Below, piece by piece: positions 51,606 to 62,507 of a stretch of 64,000 nucleotides of DNA (its first letter is position 1; each line of letters starts with the position of its first letter). Under the pieces are notes generated by a model that saw only the letters and a list, made by a program, of their open reading frames with translations, made no database searches and had not been told where the DNA came from. The DNA lies in the NCBI GenBank assembly GCA_036971475.1, contig JBAIZL010000003.1:81426929-81490928 (forward strand). The letters are read 5' to 3'. The stretch is from Prosapia bicincta (Eukaryota > Arthropoda > Insecta > Hemiptera > Cercopidae). Position numbers and translations under genes: made by a program.

Positions 51606-51692
<87 letters not shown>

Positions 51693-52487
51693 AAGGTTTA
51701 TATATCAGGGTTACCAAAAAATGTAGTACAATAAACAATGTATCCTAATTGACTATTTGCAACATAGTATATCTGATGAGGGAATGAGGGCAAGGTAAGC
51801 TACAGAATGCATCAACACTGTATTCCCCACAATGTCTTTCCTGCTACTGATGTAATTATGGTTGCTGATGTTGTCTTTGTATGGTTGTTCTGACAAGGTG
51901 AAAATAAAGTGGTTTATAAGGCGATCAACTAAACAATATGTCCTTATTAAAGGACTTGCAAAATAATATACGATTGTAACACGTACCAATGCAATATACA
52001 TTTGAATTTAGTGACGTGATGAACAAGTGAACCAGAAAGGGTAACTACGATAATAAAACCCCTATAGTGTTCTATTAGTTATAGAGAAATAACATAAACT
52101 TAAAATATCTTACACAACATTTATATAAATTTCAAACTCCATACTATTTATATACTATAAACTATAATGTAATTTCGCCATTTAATTTGATAAAACCCAT
52201 TTCTTTTTATTCCTAAATCCATTTGAATACATAGGTCAAAGGTTCCAGATAAATTTAATAAAATTTTAAACTTTTAACGAGCCCCTGTTGAACTTCCTGC
52301 TGCATTGCGTAACATTGCTAATTAGGAATTTTTTTTATATGAAAACTTTCGAGATAGCAAAATTTTGCTTTTAGTTTCATATAGGTTTGGTGAAATCTGC
52401 TTTTCGTCTGCATTAAAGCCAACTCTCGGACGTTCGGTCTGTTTAATAACCCTGGGTAAAATTTCAACGCAATAGTTTAGTAATTAT
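51587..52487 (+). repeat. Duplicated segment, copy A'
   Basis: Partner of 49247-50107. It carries a compound microsatellite near its start that the other copy has only in short form. Confidence 0.85.
51608..51692. repeat. Compound (TA)n(GA)n microsatellite
   Basis: TA run at 51608-51670, then a GA run at 51671-51692. Confidence 0.95.
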
Positions 52488-53103
52488 ATATTAAACTTTT
52501 GTTCATGTTATTCGAAGCAAACTTCATTATACAATTTCGTTTCACCTAAGTTATAGGTTTTTAGTCTTACACAATTGTAATACAAAGACGTTGTATCAGA
52601 GACTATTAGGGTTTACATATTTATCAAGCAATTTTAAGTGAATGCAGGAAACAATATAGAACATTTATTTATTATTGTATTTATTGATTTACATTAGCAA
52701 TAAAACTATAAATACAATTACCATTGATCCCGAAACGATAGAAAAAAATTACACAAAACATAGAAAATTTATTAATTATCAGGGATTAATATTAGAATAA
52801 AATTGTATAAAAAATTTAATAATACTTTTAAATTTTAATATCATACAACTTTCTAAAGAAAGCATCTTTAGTAATTTTTATTGTAGTCTATTATCATTAT
52901 TAATATTATTATAAATAATTATACTATTATTAACATGATAATTATAATAATAATTAATAATAATATTAGTAGTAGTAGTAATAATAATTATATTATTTGT
53001 AAAATATTATTAAAATATTATTATTACTAGTGACACTATTATTATATTTTTAATGTAGGATTTATTATAAATGTATTATTTGCTTGTGAACACACACACA
53101 CAT
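52488..53103. other. Very AT-rich anonymous sequence
   Basis: Rich in ATT/AAT words (52860-53060). No gene seen. Confidence 0.4.
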
Positions 53104-53104
53104 G

Positions 53105-53178
<74 letters not shown>

Positions 53179-53190
53179 TATATATATATA
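53104..53190. repeat. Interrupted (TA)n microsatellite
   Basis: About 87 bp of TA with single-base interruptions; preceded by a short (CA)n. Confidence 0.93.
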
Positions 53191-53265
53191 ATACGTTTTC
53201 TTGTTTAGTAATTTAAAACAACATAGGTTATTCAAATACAAGAATATTTAGTAATTTAAATTCAA

Positions 53266-53305
53266 AGACTTTCGTTGGTAAACAGTATCAACATCATCAG
53301 GAATG
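53266..53305 (-). ncRNA. Hammerhead-like motif, minus-strand copy
   Basis: On the minus strand CTGATGA (53300-53294), a helix II GTTGATA/TACCAAC with one mismatch, and GAAA (53273-53270) are present. It is the inverted partner of 53337-53383, with the ATTC/GAAT helix I retained. Confidence 0.45.
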
Positions 53306-53336
53306 AAAATTACAATCAATGAAAGATTGTAATTTT

Positions 53337-53383
53337 CATTCCTGATGATGTTGGTACTGTTTACCAACGAAAAGCTTTGAATA
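53337..53383 (+). ncRNA. Hammerhead-like ribozyme motif, type I layout
   Basis: CTGATGA (53342-53348) and GAAA (53369-53372) enclose helix II GTTGGTA-CTGTT-TACCAAC, seven perfect pairs. Helix III would be AA-GC-UU, two pairs with a two-base loop. U53378 is the predicted cleavage base. GAAT after it pairs with ATTC before the core as helix I. One extra U lies between CTGATGA and helix II. The core boxes are intact. Confidence 0.55.
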
Positions 53384-53423
53384 TAATTTAATAAATATTC
53401 TTGTATTTTAATAACCTATGTTG

Positions 53424-53424
<1 letters not shown>

Positions 53425-53470
<46 letters not shown>
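53425..53470. repeat. (TA)n microsatellite
   Basis: A run of about 46 bp between two forms of the repeat above. Confidence 0.95.
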
Positions 53471-53473
<3 letters not shown>

Positions 53474-53534
53474 GACGGTAATCTGGTATTAAAACAACAT
53501 AGGTTATTGAAATACAAGAATATTTATAATTTTC

Positions 53535-53570
53535 ATTCCTGATGATGTTTGACAACGAAAAGCTTTGGAT
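53535..53570 (+). ncRNA. Hammerhead-like motif, shortened helix II
   Basis: CTGATGA (53539-53545) and GAAA (53557-53560) enclose GTT-TGAC-AAC. Compared with 53337-53383, helix II has lost bases from both strands but still pairs. Helix I is ATTC with GGAT, pairing through one G-U. Confidence 0.5.
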
Positions 53571-53650
53571 ATAAAATAATAAAAATTCTTGTATTTGAAT
53601 AACCTATGTTGTTTTAAATTATTAAACAAGTAAACGTATTTTATATTTAT

Positions 53651-53655
53651 ATATA

Positions 53656-53717
<62 letters not shown>
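53651..53717. repeat. (TA)n microsatellite
   Basis: A run of about 67 bp with a small interruption at its start. Confidence 0.93.
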
Positions 53718-53722
<5 letters not shown>

Positions 53723-53748
53723 ATAATTAAATGTTTTATACCATACTT

Positions 53749-54052
53749 GGCTAATGATGATATTTTTGAGAGTTAAATTTTATATATAACGTTGATCTTG
53801 ATTCAATATCTAGTATACGTTTTATATAATGCCTTATTATTATTATAATCTGGATAATAGTAGCCACGTTTATTGTAAGAAAATAGTTATTTCGTTTAAT
53901 CTTTTTATAGACTATAAGACTGAACTTGTGACATTCTCAACCTAGTAGAAATATGCACTTCTGAATACATAACTTTATATAATACAATGTTTTAATCAGA
54001 ACATACCTTTGGTATTGTATATGGGGAGTTGTGTTCTAGGGTATATTTCCTA
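53749..54052 (+). repeat. Duplicated segment, copy C2
   Basis: Partner of 51283-51565. The similarity begins exactly at the tail of the transposase frame, although no transposase body precedes it here. Confidence 0.8.
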
Positions 54053-54189
54053 GTTATATTTCTTGTTTACCTAAAACATCGGATAACAGTTTAATCTCAA
54101 CATAGTTATCACTCCTGCCTTGTTTTTATGATAAAAAACCAAGAGACGCTCTCCGATACACGAGGTAATTTCCTCTATGAAGAGGGAAA

Positions 54190-56935
54190 TGTCAGGGATA
54201 TATAAATATTGAGTGGAATATAACTCAATAGAATGATGAGACTTAAACATCTTAAGTTAAAGAGTAAAATGTCAGATATAACTAAACATTGAGTGGAATG
54301 TACCTGAATAGAATGATTTGAGTGAAACATCTAAAGTTAAAGAGTAAAATGTCAGATATAACTAAACATTGAGTGGGATGTAACTGAATAGGACGATTTG
54401 AGTGAAACACCTAAAGGTAAAGTGTAAAATGTCAGATATAACTAAACATTGAGTGGGATGTAACTAAATAAAATTATGAGAGTGATATATTTAAAGTTAA
54501 AGATTAAAATGTCAGATATAACTAAACATTGAGTGGGATGTAACTGAATAGGACGATTTGAGTGAAACATCTAAAGGTAAAGTGTAAAATGGCAGATATA
54601 ACTAAACATTGAGTGGGATGTCACTAAATAAAATTATGAGAGTGATATATTTAAAGTTAAAGATTAAAATGTCAGATATAACTAAACATTGAGTGGGATG
54701 TAACTGAATAGAATGATGAGAGTGAGACATCTAAAGGTAAAGTGTAAAATGTCAGATATACCTAAACATTGAGTGGGATGTAACTGAATAGGATGATTTG
54801 AGTGAAACATCTAAAATTAAAGAGTAATATATCAGATATAACTAAACATTGAGTGGGATGTAACTGAATAGGATGATTTGAGTGAAACATCTAATGTTAA
54901 AGAGTAATATATCAGATATAACTAAACATTGAGTGGGATGAAACTGAATAGGATGATTTGAGTGAAACATCTAAAAAAGGTAAAGTGTAAAATGTCAGAT
55001 ATAACTAAACATTGAGTGGGATGTAACTGAATAGAATGATGAGAGTGAAACATCTAAAGGTAAAGTGTAAAATGTCAGATATACCTAAACATTGAGTGGG
55101 ATGTACCTGAATATGATGATTTGAGTGAAACATCTAAAGTTAAAGAGTAAAATGTCAGATATAACTAAACATTGAGTGGGATGTAACTGAATAGGATGAT
55201 TTGAGTGAAACATCTAAAGTTAAAGAGTATTATGTCAGATATAACTAAACATTGAGTGGGATGTAACTGAATAGGATGATTTGAGTGAAACATCTAAAGT
55301 TATAGAGTTATATATCAGATATAACTAAACATTGAGTGGGATGTAACTGAATAGGATGATTTGAGTGAAACATCTAAAAAAGGTAAAGTGTAAAATGTCA
55401 GATATAACTAAACATTGAGTGGGATGTAACTGAATAGAATGATGAGAGTGAAACATCTAAAGGTAAAGTGTAAAATGTCAGATATACCTAAACATTGAGT
55501 GGGATGTAACTAAATAAAATGATGAGAGTGATATATCTAAAGTTAAAGATTAAAATGTCAGATATAACTAAACATTGAGTGGGATGTAACTGAATAGAAT
55601 GATGAGAGTGAGACATCTAATGGTAAAGTGTAAAATGTCAGATATACCTAAACATTGAGTGGGATGTAACTGAATAGGATGATTTGAGTGAAACATCTAA
55701 AATTAAAGAGTAATATATCAAATATAACTAAACATTGAGTGGGATGTAACTGAATAGGATGATTTGAGTGAAACATCTAAAAAAGCTAAAGTGTAAAATG
55801 TCAGATAAAACTAAACATTGAGTGGGATGTAACTGAATAGAATGATGAGAGTGAAACGTCTAAAGGTAAAGTGTAAAATGGCAGATATAACTAAACATTT
55901 AGTGGGATGTAACTAAATAAAATTATGAGAGTGATATATTTAAAGTTAAAGATTAAAATGTCAGATATAACTAAACATTGAGTGGGATGTAACTGAATAG
56001 AATGATGAGAGTGAGACATCTAAAGGTAAAGTGTAAAATGTCAGATATACCTAAACATTGAGTGGGATGTAACTGAATAGGATTATTTGAGTGAAACATC
56101 TAAAATTAAAGAGTAATATGTCAGATATAACTAAACATTGAGTGGGATGTAACTGAATAGGATGATTTGAGTGAAACATCTAAAGTTAAAGAGTAATATA
56201 TCAGATATAACTAAACATTGAGTGGGATGAAACTGAATAGGATGATTTGAGTGAAACATTTAAAAAAGGTAAAGTGTAAAATGTCAGATATAACTAAACA
56301 TTGAGTGGGATGTAACTGAATAGAATGATGAGAGCGAAACATCTAAAGGTAAAGTGTAAAATGTCAGATATACCTAAACATTGAGTGGGATGTACCTGAA
56401 TATGATGATTTGAGTGAAACATCTAAAGTTAAAGAGTAAAATGTCAGATATAACTAAACATTGAGTGGGATGTAACTGAATAGGATGATTTGAGTGAAAC
56501 ATCTAAAGTTAAAGAGTATTATGTCAGATATAACTAAACATTGAGTGGGATGTAACTGAATAGGATGATTTGAGTGAAACATCTAAAGTTATAGAGTTAT
56601 ATATCAGATATAACTAAACATTGAGTGGGATGTAACTGAATAGGATGATTTGAGTGAAACATCTAAAAAAGCTAAAGTGTAAAATGTCAGATAAAACTAA
56701 ACATTGAGTTGGATGTAACTGAATAGAATGATGAAAGTGATACATCTAAAGGTAAAGTGTAAAATGTCAGATATAAATAAACATTGAGGGGGATGTAACT
56801 GAATAGAATGATGAGAGTGAAACATCTAAAGGTAAAGTGTAAAATGTCAGATAAAACTAAACATTGAGTGGAATGTATCTGAATAGAATGATGAGAGTGA
56901 AACCTCTTAAGATGAAGATCGAAATGTAAGTAAAT
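54190..56935 (+). repeat. 80-bp satellite with higher-order structure
   Basis: A unit containing CAGATATAACTAAACATTGA and GAATAGGATGATTTGAGTGA repeats every ~80 bp, about 34 times. Variants carrying CTAAAAAAGGTAAAG or CTAAAAAAGCTAAAG occur at 54973, 55376, 55778, 56262 and 56664, spaced 403, 402, 484 and 402 bp (five or six units). The block from about 54973 recurs at 56262 with the same series of variants, a 1289-bp period. No unique spacers exist, so it is a satellite, not CRISPR. Minus-strand frames at 56687-57078 are by-products. Confidence 0.95.
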
Positions 56936-59900
56936 AAACGTTGACTGAGTAGAACATAACTGAAAACAATGAGAGAAATTGTAACTTCTAAAGTTGTGCT
57001 CACAGTAATGTTCGAGGGGAGACTGTTTTGTTCCAACCATACCCTATGACATTGCTGAATTACTATGTCATGTGACAATTATTCGTCTTTAACTTTTTTA
57101 TGTTCTTTACGAAAATAATTCTTGTATATATTTACTTGAATTTTATCCCTTCTTTTTATTCGTTTATAAGCTCATGTCAGCTTAGTAAATGAAACGATGG
57201 TTTCGAAACACGTCAGCAAGTAAGTTGAAAGAATTCATTTGGTTACCCAATAGTTATAATTATTCGTCATTTTCAAAATAGACTAATGTACATATTTCCT
57301 TATACACTATAAGATAATGCTATCTTTAAACCAAGCAATGGCTCTTAATACTTCTTAAATACAGCTAATAAAATACTTTTTTATGTTAACGTTATTTCTT
57401 ACAAATTGACAATGTTCCTTCTGCAAGAAAACATTTTGGTTTCGGACCTTTTAAAGGACTGATAATATTATTTCTTTACAAATACATCAAACTTGAAGTA
57501 TTAGTAAAATTATTAAATAGTACCAGACGGTTTAAACGAGGTTCAGAGTAAATTTGTTCACTTTTTCAATATTTATTTATCGCTTATTTTGATCACTCTC
57601 AAAAGTAATTACAATTATTGAATTATTCATTGTATTATTTTGTCGTTTTTGAAAATTTTACTGAAAGCATCACTTATTTCAAAGTATTTGACAAACAAGA
57701 TTAGTTAGACACGAGTATTTCTGTTTAGTTAACGTTTGTGTGGGCTGCACTGCACTACAAACTTCATACTTTTATACCTCTAAACGTACGCTAATTTTAA
57801 AGTCAATTATCTATGTATATTCTTTTTATAGCGAGGTTTTATTTTCAAGCAAAGTAAACGTTCAGGTTTAGCTATTGTTAACGTAAGGGATATTCACTTT
57901 TGTTGGATGTATTTATTTAATATATATATATATATATATTACATCTTCTGTTTGTATAATAATCAGATCAGTGAATAACTTGTAAGTTGAGATAAATAAT
58001 CAACAACAAAAGGGAAACACAGCTACATATATTCAACCCTGTACAATGACAACGTACAATTCTTTTAATTTATATTTCACAAAACGTAGGCACAGAGGAT
58101 GATGGCATTTATATTGAAACGAAGCTTATCATGTTAACGTATTTGTATTGAGATTTTTTAAATTTGAATTACTAAATACGTTTTAGAATACGCTCGATTG
58201 TAACACTATGAGATGTGTTTATGACTTAAAGCGAGAATCGCGGCATATTATAATCCACGTTATATGAAGTAATGCTTCATCTTACCTATATAGCATAGCT
58301 TCAGCTTAACTATAAACATAGGGAAATATAACCGTAAGAGATAGCTTTCGGGACACTGAAGAGAATGAGGTAGGGTGCAATATTTATCAATGTTACAAGG
58401 ATCAGATTCTCAAAGTCCGAAAAGACTTCTCGTTCTATTAAGGATAGAAATTATTGTCTACATGCAGTCATTACATTCAAATGGCGTAAGACTTTCAGTC
58501 CTATATGGGTTTTTTACAAGATGTGTTTCTTACAATTTCTAATATGTGTTTATTACAATAAATAGAATCGATATATCTACAATTATATTTGATGATTTTG
58601 CTTGTTTTGTTTGGATCTATCTAGTTATTTGAAGTAGTTCAAACCGACCAAATTAATAGGTTTAATTGTAAAAATACTCATATTTAAAACTTTCCTGTCT
58701 TACTTAAGACACTGATGATTTATGAAATTAAATTTTAACCTTCCAATAATAAATGGAATACAAATCTATGTTTAAAACAAATTTTATATAATTTGAAGGG
58801 AATGGGTATATAGTATGAACAATAAAACATATGAATAAAACATATTAAACTACAATTTTCTTGTAATAATTTCGTCTGGAGGTGATTTATTTGTAATCGA
58901 AATGAACATCAAGACATAAATAAAGGTTTTTGTGGTTTAACATGTTTTATTTATTTTCGATAAAAAAATACTTGTCAAGTTATTATTATATCTTTAGTAA
59001 ATTAAATACCTATCGTTATTTAGCCTATAATATATCGTTATCAGTTATTTAAGCCTATAATATATTATACTGAGAGTTTTAGGTTGTTTCAGATGTGAGT
59101 TAAAGGTTTTCAGATGTGATACTTATGTAGTCCTACGTACAGGTGGTGACGAATGCGGGGACTTTGGATTAGTTGAAAAAAACTTCCTTTGTGTTCGAAA
59201 CTGTATAAAGATTAAAACAAGTGTAATTACTCAGTTACGCCAAGATACATACATAATAAGTATGAGATGGGTCAGCTAATAGCTCGAAACAAGTTCTTAT
59301 AATCTAGATAAGTCGGAAAGAGGACTTAGACTAAAAATCTAAGATTTTGGTTAGAAAAAAAACGTCTGCAGATATTTTAAGATATTTAATATGCTTCCAG
59401 CATCAAATTATTCACGATCACTAATCTCCAGAAAGTCACTTTGTATGCACAAGAAGAAAATGAAAGTATGAATTCCTTGCTTAAAAAATTAAATGGTTTA
59501 TGATAATATGAAAATTATTTAAGTAAAATTTCGGACACAGCGGAAATCCTTAATTTCACTATTTTAGACAGTGTGGACCTTTTGATTACAATAAAGCTAA
59601 GACATCATCTGTAGTACGCTACGCTAAAATGTTGTCACGACAACGCCTTTTGTTCTTCAACTGCTTTCAATGTAGTCTAGTTATAGACGCCGTTTTTATG
59701 TTAAGCAACTTAGATTGACATGTGGTCACACAACGAGCACCACTGGGATCCATAGAGCTACGAAGTTGATGAGGTTGTGGAAAGACGATAGTTAAACAAT
59801 AAAGAACTGGAAAGGAAAGTAGATGGAGTCAAAGGGGAATAGACAGGAAAGGTTGTATAAAATCTATATTCAGTCTAGAATTTGAAAAATTGTAATTTGT

Positions 59901-60973
59901 GAATTTTGAACGCGATGCAATTTCAAATTAGAACACAACTTTTACACATTTTGCAGAAAGTTAAACTTAATAATACTCTTAAAATCAAACGCATGTGTTT
60001 CTAACCTGTATATCCTAATTGGCTATCCATGAGCAATGACGCTAACACACATACATTTCTCAAGGTCTTTGTAAACATTATTTCCAGTTGACAGTAAAAC
60101 TTCTGTAACGTGAGCTGGTCATGCTAATTTCCTTCAAGTAGGGAGAACTCAGTGAAGGAAAGTTTTTATACGTTTGTAAAAGCTTAAGGATTTGATCGTC
60201 CTATTTACACTGGGTGTAAGAGCGCGATTCTTTACTGAATCCTACTCATTGTAAATGTTGGCACGCCATCTTGTACTTGAATGACTTGTATAATTATTTG
60301 CCTGAACTACAAAGTGTATATTCAATTAGTTGCCTTAACGTCGCAATATAGATATATACTTTTGATTCCACATTCTACCGACTTATTGTTTATTCTATAC
60401 TTGTCTCGAGTGCTCAAAAAAACATGAATGTTAAATTCAATATGTTTAATTATTTTGTGTTTCAGAAAATGAGCAAACATTTTTAAAAAGGAATGTAACA
60501 TGCATCATGTGAATGATTCTAGTTTTTCTCTCGAGAGGGAATAGCTTTTATGAATGTGAAATAAATTAGGATATTTTCATTTAAATCATAACAATAAACT
60601 CAATACAGAATAAATACTTGAAAGAGATAAGCCACAAGTGAAAAAATAACAATGTAAAATTTGCTGACATGTCTCATAACTTGATTCAGTAAATCCAAAA
60701 GTATTTTGATGATTATCATAAGACATGACTTTGGGAATATTGACAGAAAATTTGTGTTTAGGCAAAGTTATTTATCTGGCAATGTAAGACATTTCTGAAC
60801 GGAAATGAGAGTAAATTACTTGGAAGAAAGAATCTCTTATTATAGGGATCTTTATTTAGGCTGTACTCGTGAACTGTGAACCATGGGTTTAATGGAATTT
60901 ACAGTTTCTTGTCGATACACGAAAATTGTCTTTCACGTACTTACACATAAAGACACACACCCCAACACACACA
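56936..60973. other. Anonymous AT-rich sequence
   Basis: About 4 kb with a short (TA)n at 57916-57939 and no supported gene, RNA or repeat. Confidence 0.4.
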
Positions 60974-62110
60974 CTGCGGCGGGCAATATTCTCCTGGAAA
61001 ACATGCCGCAAAAAGATAACATGTAAAACATAAAGAGTCTAAAGTTCATGTAAGTAAAACAAACCAAGCCACCGTGGGAAGGGTTTGAAACTTAAATTTA
61101 AGGCCGTTTGCAAGGGGAAGATGGTCAAAATTGGCCTAGAGTTACCATCGACATTTCCAGAGATAAAGCAAGACGAGAAAAAGCAATCGAAAAAATGGAT
61201 TAAATCGATCGGTCTATCAATTTTGCGAGCCGTTACGCACCTGTATAAAAGAAGTGCGCGCGCCGATCAGGCGACATCGATTTAAGATCCTTATTGGTTG
61301 TCAACTCGTGGGAACGGACTGCAGGTGGGGGTGTTTTCCCGGGTTGAGCAGGCCAAGCGTCTTTTGAAGCCCCAGCTAAACCAGGACTCTCGAAGGGTAA
61401 GGTCGGTGTCGGGCGTAGCTCCGGTAAAACAATGAACAATAGTTTGTTACCGTCAATAGTTCAAAAACTATGAGTGGCTAGGGAAAGTTTGTTTCGTTGA
61501 GATGTCGTGACGCTGTAGTTTCGTATGGGGCCCTTTCGCATTTCAAGATCGCTGCGAAAGAGGTTCCCATAAATTTCCATCAAATTATGTGCGAGCGTCG
61601 TTAAATGTGTGTGTTACAGCCTTACTAGAAAGACAAGGCGATGTGAACAGTGTAACCTAGCAAACAGTTTTAAAAGTGTGAGTCTAAATTTCTAACAAAA
61701 TTAAACAAAATTTAACTAAATTGATAAACGTTTTTAAAAGATTTTTCTATTTCTTTTCTGTGTTAAGAAATGCCCAAGAACTGTGTTAAAAGAAGGGCTT
61801 AAAGCTAAAATTTTACTGGTAACCGTTAAAATTTAAAAGAGGTGCGAATGGCATCGAAGAAAGAAGATGGAAGGATTTCAACCAAAGGGTAAAGCGAGCT
61901 GATCTACCTGAGGCCTAGCAGACACACAAAGGGATGGAGGATTTCAAAGATGGCGGCAACGCGTGGGAAGTCATCCAAGTATTCTTACGTGGAAGCAAAG
62001 CAACAGCCAAGCCGGATTTTCCCCACCCCGTTGGAGAACAAAGGGAGACACGGAGAAGAGAGGGAGAAGAAAGGCAAGCCATGCTTTGTGTGGAATCAGG
62101 TCAGATCTAA
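60974..62110 (+). other. Leader-like segment, copy 2
   Basis: Diverged match to 43405-44445: TGCGGCGGGCAATATTCTCC after an AC-rich run, then ACCATCGACATT and ATTGGTTG in the same order, then a GTCGGTGTCGGGCGTAGCTCC block. Frames at 61085-61285 (66 codons, Lys-rich) and 61950-62147 (65 codons, starting in AAAGATGGCGGC) are unrecognised; the latter passes CAG|GTCAGA near 62098, a weak splice donor. No primer-binding site precedes this copy. Confidence 0.4.
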
Positions 62111-62507
62111 ATTGTTTTCCCTTTGCAAATTAAAAATTTTAATTTGAAGAATTTTTTTTTCTAAATTGGGAAAATGTTATAAAATTTAAATAAATTTTCA
62201 AATCATTAACAGTAAACTTTAAATTTTACAAGTAAATGCTGGTGGCTTTGTTTTAAAGAGTGGGGGGTTTCAAGATGGCGATGCCATAAATGCAGAAATT
62301 ATGTTGTATTTTATGAATGAAAGGGAAATAGAAATTTTAGATTAGAACTTATGTAAAGGGAAAGGGTTTTAAATAAACAAATCAAATAAAGGGATATAAA
62401 TTATTTGAAGAGTTTAAAATCTTATGAAGGTGTAAAGAATTTAAATAAAAGATGTGTTGAAATAAAGTTAAATATAAATTGCTAAAAGTAAATATCCAAG
62501 ATGGCGG
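61947..62507 (+). promoter_or_regulatory. Three AAGATGGCG motifs (YY1/Pho-like)
   Basis: AAGATGGCGGC at 61947, AAGATGGCG at 62272 and AAGATGGCGG at 62498. The consensus matches YY1/Pho-type sites, which contain GCCAT on the other strand. A partial match, AAGATGGCC, lies in leader copy 1 at 44343. Binding is not shown; the repetition within ~560 bp is what is seen. Confidence 0.3.

Larger units (their letters stand above)
53208..53645. repeat. Inverted and repeated ~100-bp element carrying hammerhead-like cores
   Basis: ACATAGGTTATTCAAATACAAG opens one copy near 53221 and its reverse complement closes a second near 53420, making a palindrome (53221-53425). A third, internally deleted form lies at about 53493-53625, again with both ends ACATAGGTTATT... 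and ...AACCTATGTTGTT. (TA)n tracts separate the forms. The internal part contains CTGATGA...GAAA cores. Confidence 0.85.

Noticed and set aside
54190..56935. Regular repeats as a possible CRISPR array
   Set aside because: The whole 80-bp unit repeats, with no unique spacers, in an evidently eukaryotic window.
56687..57078. Minus-strand frames at the end of the 80-bp satellite
   Set aside because: The translation repeats with the satellite unit.
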